NCBI RefSeq assembly: GCF_003226535.1
Contig: NZ_QKOB01000009.1
Span: 1 to 64,000 of the forward strand
Source: Meiothermus sp. Pnk-1
GTDB lineage: Bacteria; Deinococcota; Deinococci; Deinococcales; Thermaceae
Length of the DNA: 64,000 nt
Direction: 5' to 3'
Part shown: piece by piece, positions 6,797 to 15,078 of the stretch
Numbering within the stretch: position 1 is the stretch's first letter
Layout: each line of letters begins with the position of its first letter
Translations under genes and position numbers: made by a program
The notes under the pieces: generated by a model
Told to the model about the DNA's origin: nothing
Databases searched by the model: none
What the model saw: the letters and a program-made list of their open reading frames with translations, nothing else

Positions 6797-8086
6797 CTAC
6801 GGGCCACCCAAGGCGGGGTTCTGCTCACCCTCCCTACCCCGTGTCGCCCACCAGACTACCATCAACCCGAGGATCGCCGCCACCACCGAGGAAGCGAGCA
6901 CACCCAGCTTGGCCTGGTCCAGCAGCGCCGGTGCCTCGGCAAATCCCAGGGCGGCCACGAACAGCGACATGGTGAAGCCAATCCCACCCAGGAACCCCGC
7001 GCCCAGGATCATCTGCCAGTTGACCCCGGCGGGCAAGGCGGCCAGACCTAAGCGTACTGCAAGCCAGGACACCAGGAAGATACCGAGGGGCTTGCCCAGT
7101 AACAGCCCCCAAAAAGCCCCCATTCCCACGGCACCGAGACCCGCCCCGGAAAGCGTCACCCCGGCGTTGAAAAAAGCGAAGACCGGCATGATGAGGTAGG
7201 TAGACCAGGGGTGTAGAGCGTGCTCGAGCCGGTGCAGCGGGCTTTGTGCCCGCGCCAGGGTTTTTTCCAGGTGTTCCATCTCGGCTTCGAGCATCTCGGG
7301 CTCTTTTCGGGCAGCTTCGTCGAGCTGGCTTTGCAGGTCGGGCAGGCTGATACGGCGGGTCACCGGCACCGCCAGGGCCAGCAGCACCCCGGCCACGGTG
7401 GGACTCACCCCTGACTCAAGCATGAAGTACCACATGAAGGCCCCGATCAGCAGGTAAATGCTCAGCCGGGTCACCTTGAGGCGGCCCGCCAACAAGGCTA
7501 GAGCGAAAAAGCCTAGCGAACCGAGTAGGGCCACGAGGTTGAGCGAGGAGGTGTAGAAAAAGGCGATCACCAGCACCGCCCCCAGGTCGTCCACGATGGC
7601 GAAAGCGGTCAGAAAGACCTTGAGCCCCAGCGGCACCCGCTTGCCCAATAGGGAAAGCACCCCAAGGGCGAAGGCTATATCGGTGGCCATCGGCACCCCC
7701 CAGCCTGGCTGCCCCGGCCCCCCCGCGTTGAGGCTGGTGTAGATCAGTGCGGGCACGATCATCCCGCCAATGGCTGCCACAATGGTGAGGGCCGCCCGGC
7801 GGGGGTTGGAAAGCTCGCCCATCACGATCTCGCGCTTGATCTCGAGCCCCACCAGCAAAAAAAAGAAGGCCATGAGGAAATCCTTGACCCAGGAAGCCAG
7901 CGTCTTTTCCAAGCTCCACCCACCCACGCTCAGGCTTATGAGCATCTTTTTGAGGTCGAAGTACCAGCTTGAGGCTGGAGAGTTGGCCAGAATGAATGCC
8001 GCCAGCGCGAACCCAAAGAGGATCAGTCCACCCCGGGCCTCGCTGTCCCAGAAGCGCTGGATCGGACTGAGTAGGGTTTGGATCAT
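6797..8086 (-). CDS. nhaA: NhaA Na+/H+ antiporter
   Basis: Secondary transporter exchanging cytoplasmic Na+ (or Li+) for H+ at the cell membrane. The 429 residues contain about 12 membrane segments. The ion-binding signature is present: Asp in ATDIAFALG (about 134) and the Asp-Asp pair in AIVDDLGAVLVIA (about 166), matching E. coli Asp133, Asp163 and Asp164. A charged, probably helical insert (about 250-290, rich in E, R, K and Q) sits between the two halves. The leader has a strong Shine-Dalgarno (GAGGTGAGG) before ATG 8086 and a structured 5' UTR of about 88 nt, unlike the many leaderless neighbours. Confidence 0.96.
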   Translation of the reverse strand: MIQTLLSPIQRFWDSEARGGLILFGFALAAFILANSPASSWYFDLKKMLISLSVGGWSLEKTLASWVKDFLMAFFFLLVGLEIKREIVMGELSNPRRAALTIVAAIGGMIVPALIYTSLNAGGPGQPGWGVPMATDIAFALGVLSLLGKRVPLGLKVFLTAFAIVDDLGAVLVIAFFYTSSLNLVALLGSLGFFALALLAGRLKVTRLSIYLLIGAFMWYFMLESGVSPTVAGVLLALAVPVTRRISLPDLQSQLDEAARKEPEMLEAEMEHLEKTLARAQSPLHRLEHALHPWSTYLIMPVFAFFNAGVTLSGAGLGAVGMGAFWGLLLGKPLGIFLVSWLAVRLGLAALPAGVNWQMILGAGFLGGIGFTMSLFVAALGFAEAPALLDQAKLGVLASSVVAAILGLMVVWWATRGREGEQNPALGGP

Positions 8087-8174
8087 ACCTCACCTCGCTG
8101 CTTTGCAATTAAATTAGGGGGAAGACCTTTGACAGTCTCCACCCCACCGGCTGTCGGAGGCCGGACTCCTGCTG
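8087..8174 (-). promoter_or_regulatory. Structured 5' leader of nhaA, candidate ion-responsive element
   Basis: From the predicted start (about 8174) the RNA can form GACAG...CTGTC (about 22 nt including loop) or a competing CCGGC...GCCGG pairing that uses the same region, upstream of an A/T-rich spacer and the Shine-Dalgarno site. nhaA leaders in other bacteria carry Li+/Na+-sensing riboswitches (nhaA-I, nhaA-II). I cannot match this one to those consensus folds by eye. Confidence 0.35.
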
Positions 8175-8180
8175 CGGGCA

Positions 8181-8209
8181 ATAATACCCTGGCAGCACGT
8201 TTGTTACAA
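8181..8209 (-). promoter_or_regulatory. nhaA promoter
   Basis: TTGTAA (8204-8209), 17-bp spacer, TATTAT (8181-8186). The predicted transcription start near 8174 gives an untranslated leader of about 88 nt. Confidence 0.6.
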
Positions 8210-8322
8210 AAGAATATACCATAGACCCCAGGATAAGGAGCTTTGTGGGGCGAAATTGGGCGATGAGCAATGGGCCAAAGAAATTTGGGGGTGCGGCATG
8301 ACCAATGCCCTGCAATCGAACC

Positions 8323-9297
8323 ATGCGCAAGGATAAGCTCCAGCGAAAGCTGGAAGAAATCGCCCGGCTGCGTGAGGAAGGCCCCTCGGCCTCGGCCTGG
8401 GTCGCGCTCGAGCGGGTACTCGAGAAGGAGCCGGGGCTGGTGGTGGCGAAGGCCGCCCACCTGGCCGCGGAGTGGGAGGCCAGCGAACTCGGCGGGGGAC
8501 TGGTAGCCGCCTTCGACCGGCTCATCATGGGTGGTTCCGCCCTCGATGCCCAGTGCTGGGGCAAGGTGGCGCTGCTCAAGGCCCTACGCCAACTCGAGTG
8601 GCCCGATTACCGGGTCTACGCCCGGGGCTGCCGGGTGCGGCAGATGGAGCCGGTATGGGGCGGGCGGGAGGACAGCGCGGCCAGCCTGCGAGTCCTCGCG
8701 TTCCAGGGCTTGGCCGATTGCCTGAGCGCTCCCGAGCAGGCGGTGCTCGAGGCCCTGGCCGACCTCTTGGCGGACCCGGTGGGGTTGGTGCGGGCCGATG
8801 TAGCCCGGGCGGCTCCGGGCACCGGATACCTGGCTGCCGCTTACCCACTCCGCTTGAAGGTGCGGCTGGGGGAGGAAGACCCTCGGGTGCTGGGCGCTTG
8901 TTTCGATAGCCTGCTGGCCTTGCAGCGTTCGGACGCGGTGGGGTTCGTGGCTGAGTACGCCCAGACCGAAAAGCCCGAGGTCCGGGCCGAAGCGCTCACG
9001 GCGTTGGCTGCTGCCGATCTCGAGGAAGCCGTGAACGTCGCTCGGGAAGCCTGGGGCCGACTGTCCGATCCCCGGTTCAAAAAAACCTTGCTCTTGGCCT
9101 TCGGGAGTTCTCCGGTCGCATCGGCACGAGAATTTTTGCTGGGGATCTTGGCGGAAGCACCGCTGCCACTGGCCGCCCAGGCCCTCGAGGCTCTACGGCC
9201 TCGCGCCGACGCCGAAACCCGCCGGGTGATTGGGGAGAAAGTGGAAGCTCGAGGGGACGAACGGCTGCTCGAGGCTTTCCACAAACAGTTCGGGTGA
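8323..9297 (+). CDS. HEAT-repeat-like helical protein, function unknown
   Basis: A 324-residue alanine/leucine-rich, probably all-helical protein. Recurring helix pairs such as VLEALADLLADPVGLVRADVARAA, DPRVLGACFDSLLALQRSD and KPEVRAEALTALAAADLEEAV look like HEAT or armadillo repeats from about residue 140 to the end. I do not recognise a family; such proteins usually act as protein-binding scaffolds. ATG at 8323 opens the basic helix MRKDKLQRKLEEI; an ATG six codons earlier (8305) is the alternative. Neither has a clear Shine-Dalgarno or -10 box. It is transcribed divergently from nhaA and convergently with the aminotransferase gene. Confidence 0.7.
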   Translation: MRKDKLQRKLEEIARLREEGPSASAWVALERVLEKEPGLVVAKAAHLAAEWEASELGGGLVAAFDRLIMGGSALDAQCWGKVALLKALRQLEWPDYRVYARGCRVRQMEPVWGGREDSAASLRVLAFQGLADCLSAPEQAVLEALADLLADPVGLVRADVARAAPGTGYLAAAYPLRLKVRLGEEDPRVLGACFDSLLALQRSDAVGFVAEYAQTEKPEVRAEALTALAAADLEEAVNVAREAWGRLSDPRFKKTLLLAFGSSPVASAREFLLGILAEAPLPLAAQALEALRPRADAETRRVIGEKVEARGDERLLEAFHKQFG

Positions 9298-9332
9298 GGC
9301 CCTTGACCCCACCCGATGGTATCTTCTAGCTT

Positions 9333-10529
9333 TCAGCCTTTTGCCGTGAGCAGCATCGAGCGTACCACCTGGCCCAGCCGCTCGATCCCCACCCGGATGT
9401 CCTCCGGCGAGGCATTGGAGAAGGAAAGCCGCATGGTGTTGGCCCCCGAGCCGTCGGGGTGGAAGGGCTGGCCGGGTACGAAGGCCACCTTCTGCTCTAC
9501 CGCTTTCTTGAGCAACTCGGCGGAGTCGAGGCCCTCGGGGATCTCGAGCCACAAGAACATCCCTCCCTCGGGCTTGTTCCAGTGGGCTTCCTTGGCGAGG
9601 TGCTGCTCGAGGGCGGCGAGCATCAGGTCCCGACGCTCGCGGTAGGTGTTGCGGATCTTCACCACCAGCTCCGGCAAGACCGTCTGGGCCAGCTCGTACA
9701 GCAGCATCTGGTTGAGGGTAGGGGTATGCAGGTCGGCACCCTGCTTGAGCTGCACCAGACGGCTTACCACCTCGCGCGGCCCTACCACCCAGGCCACCCG
9801 CAAGCCCGGCGAGAGGGTCTTGGAGAAGGTGCTCTGGTAGATGACGTTGCCGCCGCCCAGTTCCTGGTCGAGCTCGTAGAGGGTGGGCAGGATCTGGCCG
9901 GAGAAGGCCAGGTGGTGGTAGGCGTCGTCCTCGAGGATGGGCGTCGCGTAACGGCGGGCTACCTCCACCAGCTTCTTACGCCGGGAGAGATCCATGTGCC
10001 GCCCAGTGGGGTTTTGGAAGCTGGGCAGGGCGTAGATGAACTTGGGCTGGTGTTGTTTTAGGATCTCCTCCAGCGCCTCCACCACCATTCCGCCCTCGTC
10101 CATCGGCACGCTGAGGTATTCGGGTTCGTAGGGGGTGAACGACTGCAAGGCGCCCAGGTAAGTGGGAGACTCCACCACCACCGTGTCCCCCGGCCCGAGG
10201 AAGAGCTTGCCCACCAGGTCCAAGGCCTGTTGCGATCCCGTGGTGATGAGCACCTGGTCGGGCGCGGTGTGGGGTAGCCCGGCAGCTACCCACTCGCGCA
10301 GGGGCGGGTATCCCTCGGTGGTGCTGTACTGCAAGGCCAGGGTTCCGTGCTGGCTGAGCACCTTGTCGGCGGCTCGTCGCATCTGCTCCACGGGGAAGAG
10401 ATCGGGCGCGGGCAAGCCCCCCGCGAACGAGATGATCCCGGGCTGTTGGGTTACCTTGAGGATTTCGCGGATGGCCGAACTTTTGATCCGGCCCATGCGC
10501 CCCGCGAAGCGCGATTCCCAGTTGTCCAT
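9333..10529 (-). CDS. lysN: PLP-dependent aminotransferase, LysN-like (2-aminoadipate aminotransferase)
   Basis: Fold-type I aminotransferase of 398 residues, closely resembling T. thermophilus LysN, which transaminates 2-oxoadipate in the alpha-aminoadipate lysine route and also acts on leucine, kynurenine and glutamate. Shared segments include SFAGGLPAPDLFP, LQYSTTEGYPPLR, LITTGSQQALDLVGK, PSFQNPTG and KQGADLHTPTLNQML. The PLP lysine is in STFSKTLSPGLR (about residue 238). ATG at 10529 has TATACT exactly 6 nt upstream, so the mRNA is probably leaderless. The family is broad, so lysine biosynthesis is an inference; other lys genes are not nearby. Confidence 0.8.
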   Translation of the reverse strand: MDNWESRFAGRMGRIKSSAIREILKVTQQPGIISFAGGLPAPDLFPVEQMRRAADKVLSQHGTLALQYSTTEGYPPLREWVAAGLPHTAPDQVLITTGSQQALDLVGKLFLGPGDTVVVESPTYLGALQSFTPYEPEYLSVPMDEGGMVVEALEEILKQHQPKFIYALPSFQNPTGRHMDLSRRKKLVEVARRYATPILEDDAYHHLAFSGQILPTLYELDQELGGGNVIYQSTFSKTLSPGLRVAWVVGPREVVSRLVQLKQGADLHTPTLNQMLLYELAQTVLPELVVKIRNTYRERRDLMLAALEQHLAKEAHWNKPEGGMFLWLEIPEGLDSAELLKKAVEQKVAFVPGQPFHPDGSGANTMRLSFSNASPEDIRVGIERLGQVVRSMLLTAKG

Positions 10530-10535
10530 GCCTCG

Positions 10536-10541
10536 AGTATA
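10536..10541 (-). promoter_or_regulatory. Candidate leaderless -10 box of the aminotransferase gene
   Basis: TATACT ends 6 nt before ATG 10529 in the 43-bp gap after the dNTPase gene. No clear -35. Confidence 0.5.
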
Positions 10542-10572
10542 AACCTAACGGGCGTTCGTTGTATTTTGGAGG

Positions 10573-11715
10573 CTATGACCAAGGGTCGAAGAGGCGGCTG
10601 TATTCCTCCAGGGCGAATCGGTCGGTCATGCCCGCGATGTAGTCGCACACTGCCCGGTGTAGCCCTTCCCGCTCCGCGGCTTTACGTACATTTGGCGGCA
10701 GCATCTCGGGGAGTTCGGTGTACTGGCGGAAGAGCTCGGTGAGCACCCGCTTGCTCTTGCCGACCTCGCGCACGACGAGGTGATGGCGGTAGAGGTTGGC
10801 GTAGAGGAAATCCCTCAGCTCAACGAGCTGATCTTTTAGCTTTGGGGAGTAGCAGGCCAGCGGGGTGGCGTGGTTGCGCACGTCCTCGAGGCTTTGGATC
10901 TTGCCCGCCTCGAGCGCTCCCTGGGTCGCCAGGATAGTATCGGTGATGATGAGGCCCAACAGCTCGCGGATGAAGACGCGGCGGTGGAACTCGGAAAGCC
11001 TCTCCAGGTCTAGGCCCAGTTCCTCGGCCAACTCGCGCAGCAGGGAAACCTCGACGAGCTGGGCGGGAGAGAGGATGCCTGAGCGCAATCCGTCATCGAG
11101 ATCGTGCGCGTTATAGGCGATCTCGTCGGCCAGGTTGACGATCTGGGCCTCGAGGCTAGGCCGTTTGTCGGGCTCGAAGGCGCCATCCGGCACGTCGTAG
11201 GCGGTTTCGTGCTTCATGATGCCTTCGCGGGTCTCCCAGGTCAGGTTGAGCCCGCGAAAGCCGGGGTAGCGCTCTTCCAGCTGGGTCACGATGCGCAGGC
11301 TCTGGCGGTTGTGGTCGAAGCCGCCGTGCTCCGCCATCAGCTCGTGCAAGACTCGCTCTCCGGCATGTCCGAAGGGCGGGTGGCCCAAGTCGTGGGAGAG
11401 GGCGATGGTTTCACAGAGATCCTCGTTGAGGCCCAGGGCGCGGGCGATGCTCTTGGCGACTTGGGCTACCTCGAGGGTATGGGTGAGCCGGGTGCGGTAG
11501 TAGTCGCCTTCGTAGTTGACGAAGACCTGGGTCTTGTACTCGAGCCGCCGGAAAGCGGTGGTGTGGATCACCCGGTCGCGGTCTTTTTGAAAGGCGGTGC
11601 GGTAAGCCGACTCCTTTTCGGGGAACTCGCGCCCCCGGCTCTGGCCGGACTTGGAGGCGTAGGGGGCTAGGATTTGGGCTTCGCTTTGCTCGAGGCGTTC
11701 ACGAGGAAAAAGCAT
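10573..11715 (-). CDS. dgt: Deoxynucleoside triphosphate triphosphohydrolase (dGTPase-like)
   Basis: Hydrolyses dNTPs to deoxynucleoside and tripolyphosphate, trimming the dNTP pool. The 380 residues carry the HD signature in order: HTTAFRRLEYKTQVF with the ligand-sensing arginines, RLTHTLEVAQVAKSIA, and the HD pair in ALSHDLGHPPFGHAGE. The third aspartate is in NLADEIAYNAHDLDDGL. Length fits the type 2 dGTPase-like proteins; the T. thermophilus homologue is activated by dNTPs (family knowledge). ATG at 11715 lacks a Shine-Dalgarno or -10 box. fabF ends 28 bp upstream on the same strand, so co-transcription with fabF is likely. Confidence 0.92.
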   Translation of the reverse strand: MLFPRERLEQSEAQILAPYASKSGQSRGREFPEKESAYRTAFQKDRDRVIHTTAFRRLEYKTQVFVNYEGDYYRTRLTHTLEVAQVAKSIARALGLNEDLCETIALSHDLGHPPFGHAGERVLHELMAEHGGFDHNRQSLRIVTQLEERYPGFRGLNLTWETREGIMKHETAYDVPDGAFEPDKRPSLEAQIVNLADEIAYNAHDLDDGLRSGILSPAQLVEVSLLRELAEELGLDLERLSEFHRRVFIRELLGLIITDTILATQGALEAGKIQSLEDVRNHATPLACYSPKLKDQLVELRDFLYANLYRHHLVVREVGKSKRVLTELFRQYTELPEMLPPNVRKAAEREGLHRAVCDYIAGMTDRFALEEYSRLFDPWS

Positions 11716-11743
11716 GGCCTGGGTGTGGGAGTTCTGGGCGATA

Positions 11744-12973
11744 CTAAACGCGCTTGAATAGCAGCGAGGCGTTCATCCCCCCGAAGGCGAAGGAGTTGGA
11801 GAGGACATAGTCCACCTTCTGTTCCCGTGGGGTGTTGGGGATGAAGTCCAGGTCGAGTTCGGGATCGGGGTCGGTGAGGTTGATGGTAGGAGGCAGTACC
11901 CCGTGGTAGAGGGCTTGGATGCTGGCGATGGCCTCGATGGCCCCCGCTGCCCCCAGCAGGTGCCCGGTCATGCTCTTGGTGGCGGTGATCGGGATACGGT
12001 AGGCGTGGTCCCCGAAAAGCTGCTTGATGGCCTTGACCTCGGCCTTGTCCCCCACCGGGGTAGAGGTGGCGTGGGCGTTGATGTGCCCCACTTGCTCGGG
12101 GCGGATACCCGCGTCGCGGATCGCGGCTCGCATGGCCAGCGAGGCCCCTAGCCCTTCGGGGTGCGGCTCGGTGACGTGGTAGGCGTCGGCGCTGCGGCCA
12201 AAGCCCACCAGCTCGGCATAGATGCGGGCTCCTCGGGCTTTGGCGTGCTCGTACTCCTCGAGCACCAAGATGGCTGCCCCCTCCGAGAGCACGAAGCCGT
12301 CGCGCGAAGCGGAGAAAGGGCGGCTAGCTTTTTCGGGTTCGTCGTTGCGGGTGGAGAGGGCCCGCATCACGTCGAAGCCACCCATGGCCATCGCCGTCAC
12401 CACCGCCTCGCTTCCCCCGGCTACCATCACCTCGGCCTCGCCAAGCTGGACGATCCGAAATGCGTTGCCAATGGCATCGGCACCGGTGGTGCAAGCCGTC
12501 ACCGAGGTGGAGGAGGGGCCCATGAAGCCATAGCGCATGGCGAGCTGTCCAGAGGCCATGTTGGCGATGATCATGGGGATGAAGAAGGGAGAGAGGCGGT
12601 CCGGGCCGCGCTCGAGGAATATCCTTGACTGTAGCTCCCAGGTCTCCATCCCGCCGATCCCCGAGCCCACCAGGGTGCCGATGCGGGTTTTGTCTTCTTT
12701 TTCCAGATCCAATCCAGAATCTTTCAGGGCCAGCTCCCCCGCGATCAGGGCCAGCTGGACGAATCGGTCCAGGCGGCGCAACTCCCGCTTGTCGATGTAC
12801 TCCTCGGGGTTGACGTCTACCTCTCCCGCGATCTGGCAGCGCAATTTGGAAGGGTCAAAGCGGGTAATGCGGCGGACGCCGCTTTTACCCTCGAGCTGGG
12901 CTTTGTGAAAGGCCTCGTTGCCGATGCCGATCGGCGAGACCGGCCCCATGCCCGTGATGACGACTCGTCGCAT
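11744..12973 (-). CDS. fabF: FabF, beta-ketoacyl-ACP synthase II
   Basis: Condenses malonyl-ACP with acyl-ACP in fatty-acid elongation, in the cytoplasm. The 409 residues include the Cys nucleophile in SVTACTTGADAIG (about 162) and the two catalytic histidines in NAHATSTPVGD and KSMTGHLLGAAGA, plus FAFGGMNAS at the C-terminus. It lies downstream of acpP but behind an intrinsic terminator, and has its own TATAAT box 7 nt before ATG 12973, so it can be expressed separately from the rest of the fab cluster. Confidence 0.97.
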   Translation of the reverse strand: MRRVVITGMGPVSPIGIGNEAFHKAQLEGKSGVRRITRFDPSKLRCQIAGEVDVNPEEYIDKRELRRLDRFVQLALIAGELALKDSGLDLEKEDKTRIGTLVGSGIGGMETWELQSRIFLERGPDRLSPFFIPMIIANMASGQLAMRYGFMGPSSTSVTACTTGADAIGNAFRIVQLGEAEVMVAGGSEAVVTAMAMGGFDVMRALSTRNDEPEKASRPFSASRDGFVLSEGAAILVLEEYEHAKARGARIYAELVGFGRSADAYHVTEPHPEGLGASLAMRAAIRDAGIRPEQVGHINAHATSTPVGDKAEVKAIKQLFGDHAYRIPITATKSMTGHLLGAAGAIEAIASIQALYHGVLPPTINLTDPDPELDLDFIPNTPREQKVDYVLSNSFAFGGMNASLLFKRV

Positions 12974-12980
12974 AGAGAAG

Positions 12981-12986
12981 ATTATA
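12981..12986 (-). promoter_or_regulatory. fabF promoter, consensus -10
   Basis: A perfect TATAAT ends 7 nt before ATG 12973. The -35 region is weak. The transcript would be essentially leaderless. Confidence 0.6.
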
Positions 12987-13013
12987 GCCGAATGCCCGAG
13001 GCCCGGCGCTGAA

Positions 13014-13044
13014 CAAAAAAGCCAGGGGTGGGTCCGCTCCTGGC
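13014..13044 (-). terminator. Intrinsic terminator between acpP and fabF
   Basis: On the minus strand GCCAGG...CCTGGC (13021-13044) with a C/A-rich loop is followed at once by six T residues. It begins 18 bp past the acpP stop, so most acpP transcripts should end before fabF. Confidence 0.75.
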
Positions 13045-13061
13045 GTACGAAGCAAGGGGAT

Positions 13062-13295
13062 CTAGCCCTTCTTGCTTTGGATGAAGTCGATAGCGTCCTG
13101 GACGGTACGAATTTTCTCGGCCTCCTCGTCGGAGATCTCCAGGCCGAACTTGTCCTCCAGGCCCATGATCAGTTCTACCGTGTCGAGGCTGTCGGCCCCC
13201 AGGTCCTCGATAAAACGGGCTTCCGGCGTGACCTTGTCGGCTTCCACGCCCAGCTTGTCCACGATCACTTCCTTAACGTCGTCGAGAATGGCCAT
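13062..13295 (-). CDS. acpP: Acyl carrier protein
   Basis: Carries the growing acyl chain on 4'-phosphopantetheine during fatty-acid synthesis. At 77 residues it is the normal length and acidic, with the attachment serine (Ser36) in [15 protein letters not shown] at 13295 has a strong Shine-Dalgarno (GGAGG, about 8 nt upstream); a longer reading begins ten codons earlier but lacks a ribosome-binding site. It has a separate extended -10 promoter and a leader with two hairpins, followed by a terminator, which suits its need for more protein than its neighbours. Confidence 0.97.
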   Translation of the reverse strand: MAILDDVKEVIVDKLGVEADKVTPEARFIEDLGADSLDTVELIMGLEDKFGLEISDEEAEKIRTVQDAIDFIQSKKG

Positions 13296-13326
13296 GATTA
13301 AACCTCCATTTCCTGTTGGAGCCACG

Positions 13327-13376
13327 GTCGAGCCCCCGGCTCGACTTGAACCACGAGCCTCCGGCGTGGGATTCTA
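13327..13376 (-). promoter_or_regulatory. acpP promoter and hairpin leader
   Basis: An extended -10 (TG-G-TAGAAT; TAGAAT at 13371-13376) starts a leader of about 70 nt. The leader holds CCACG...CGTGG and then a perfect 8-bp stem, GTCGAGCC-GGG-GGCTCGAC, at 13327-13345. There is no T-tract after it, so it is more likely a stabilising or regulatory hairpin than a terminator. Confidence 0.5.
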
Positions 13377-13430
13377 CCATAGCGCTAAGAAAAGTATGGT
13401 AAGGGGTAGGAGGCTGGGGTGCAAGTGTCT

Positions 13431-14168
13431 TCAGTGCGGAGTCATCCCGCCATCCACACAGAGGGTCTGCCCGTTGATATACGCGGCTTCTTCCGAGGCC
13501 AGGAAAGCCACCGCCGCTGCGACTTCCTCCGGCTTACCAAAGCGGCCTGCGGGGATCTGTTTGAGGTATTCTTGCCGCAGGTTTTCGGGGAGCTTAGCGG
13601 TCATGTCCGACTCGATAAACCCGGGCGCCACGGCGTTGACGGTGATTCCTCGGCCAGCGTATTCCTTGGCGACGACCTTGGTAAAGCCGATCAACCCGGC
13701 CTTGGCCGCCACGTAGTTGGCCTGGCCGGGGTTGCCCAAGATACCCACCACGCTGGCGATGTTGACGATGCGTCCCCACCTGGCGCGCATCATGATCTTC
13801 ACCGCCTCGCGGGTGGCGTGGAAGATAGCCGAGAGGTTGGTCTCGATCACCGCGTTCCAGTCTTCGTCCTTCATGCGGATGAGCAGGGTATCGCGGGTGA
13901 TGCCGGCGTTGTTAACCAGGATGTCTAGCCCTCCCAAGGCGGCGTGAGCCTCGGTGACGAGCTTACCTGCCGTGTGGGGGTCGGATAGGTTAGCCCCCAG
14001 CACCACCGCTTGAGGCGCGCCAAGCTCTCTGGCCTCGGCCGCTACGGTTTCCGCGGCTTCCCGGTTGGAGCCGTAATGAATGGCGAGGGCGTGGCCCCGC
14101 CGGGCGAATTCCAAAGCGATGGCCTTGCCGATCCCTCGTGACGAACCGGTGACAAGTGCTTTACGCAT
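13431..14168 (-). CDS. fabG: FabG, 3-oxoacyl-ACP reductase
   Basis: NADPH-dependent reduction of beta-ketoacyl-ACP in each elongation cycle. A 245-residue classical SDR with TGSSRGIGKAIA at the N-terminus, NNAGITRD (about 87-94), the catalytic Ser-Tyr-Lys ending in YVAAKAG (Tyr about 152), and a C-terminal CVDGGM. It overlaps fabD by 8 bp, and acpP starts 135 bp downstream with its own promoter. Confidence 0.96.
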   Translation of the reverse strand: MRKALVTGSSRGIGKAIALEFARRGHALAIHYGSNREAAETVAAEARELGAPQAVVLGANLSDPHTAGKLVTEAHAALGGLDILVNNAGITRDTLLIRMKDEDWNAVIETNLSAIFHATREAVKIMMRARWGRIVNIASVVGILGNPGQANYVAAKAGLIGFTKVVAKEYAGRGITVNAVAPGFIESDMTAKLPENLRQEYLKQIPAGRFGKPEEVAAAVAFLASEEAAYINGQTLCVDGGMTPH

Positions 14169-15078
14169 ACCCTCTCCCTAAGGCTTCGGCAATTTCCGCC
14201 GGGTTGGTCAGGCTGTTGGCCTCTACCCCCTCGAGCGTCCTTTCGACCAGCCCGGTGAGCACACGCCCCGAGCCAAACTCGAGGAACTTCGCTACCCCAT
14301 GGGCCTTGAGGCTTTGCAGGATCTCCACCCAGCGTACTGAGTGGGTGATCTGTTCGAGCAGCAGGGTTTTGATGCGCTGCGGATCGGTCTCGGGTTGGGC
14401 GCTGACGTTGGAGTAGACCGGGAACTTGGGGGAGGAGAAGGGCACCCCCTCGAGGTCTCGAGCCAGCCGCTCGCGGGCCGGGTGCATCAGGGAGGAGTGA
14501 AAGGGCGCCGACACCGGGAGGATCACCGCCCGCGCCCGCCGGGCCTTGAGCCGCTCTACCGCTTGGTTCACCCCCTCCGCCCTTCCCGAGATCACGGTCT
14601 GTTCGGGGCTGTTTAGGTTAGCCAGCTCCACCCCTGCTATCCCTGCGATCTCCTCCAGGATGACCTCGAGGGGAACTTTGAGGATGGCGGCCATGGCCCC
14701 TTGGCCTAGCGGTACGGCCTCCTGCATGTATTCGCCGCGTTTACGCACCAGCCGCAGGGCATCCTCGAGGGCGAGGGTGCCTGCGGCCGCATGGGCCGTC
14801 CACTCCCCCAAAGAATGCCCGGCGGCGTAGGCGGGCTCCGGGCCTTCGGCCTCGCGGTAGGCCTGATAAGCAGCGTACCCTACGGCTAAAAGCGCAGGCT
14901 GTTGGTTGGCGGTGAGCTTGAGCTGGTCTTCGGGGCCCTCCCACATCAGCCGGAGGAGCCCGGGAAGGGTAGATTCTGCGCGCTCGAGGGCTTCTCGGGC
15001 CGCTTTGGAGCCTTCATAAAGGGCCTTGCCCATGCCGACCTCTTGCGAGCCCTGGCCGGGGAACAGCGCTGCGATCAT
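14161..15078 (-). CDS. fabD: FabD, malonyl-CoA:ACP transacylase
   Basis: Loads malonyl groups onto acyl carrier protein. The 305 residues open with the family signature ALFPGQGSQ; the active-site Ser89 is in GHSLGE, with the His of the catalytic dyad in SAPFHSSLM. ATG at 15078 overlaps the fabH stop as ATGA, which argues for this start over a GTG-like start seven codons upstream. fabG begins 8 bp before its end, so fabH-fabD-fabG are translationally linked. Confidence 0.96.
   Translation of the reverse strand: MIAALFPGQGSQEVGMGKALYEGSKAAREALERAESTLPGLLRLMWEGPEDQLKLTANQQPALLAVGYAAYQAYREAEGPEPAYAAGHSLGEWTAHAAAGTLALEDALRLVRKRGEYMQEAVPLGQGAMAAILKVPLEVILEEIAGIAGVELANLNSPEQTVISGRAEGVNQAVERLKARRARAVILPVSAPFHSSLMHPARERLARDLEGVPFSSPKFPVYSNVSAQPETDPQRIKTLLLEQITHSVRWVEILQSLKAHGVAKFLEFGSGRVLTGLVERTLEGVEANSLTNPAEIAEALGRGYA

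Noticed and set aside
8087-8174. A definite Li+ or Na+ riboswitch call for the nhaA leader
   Set aside because: I could not match the known consensus folds by eye; kept only as a candidate structured leader.
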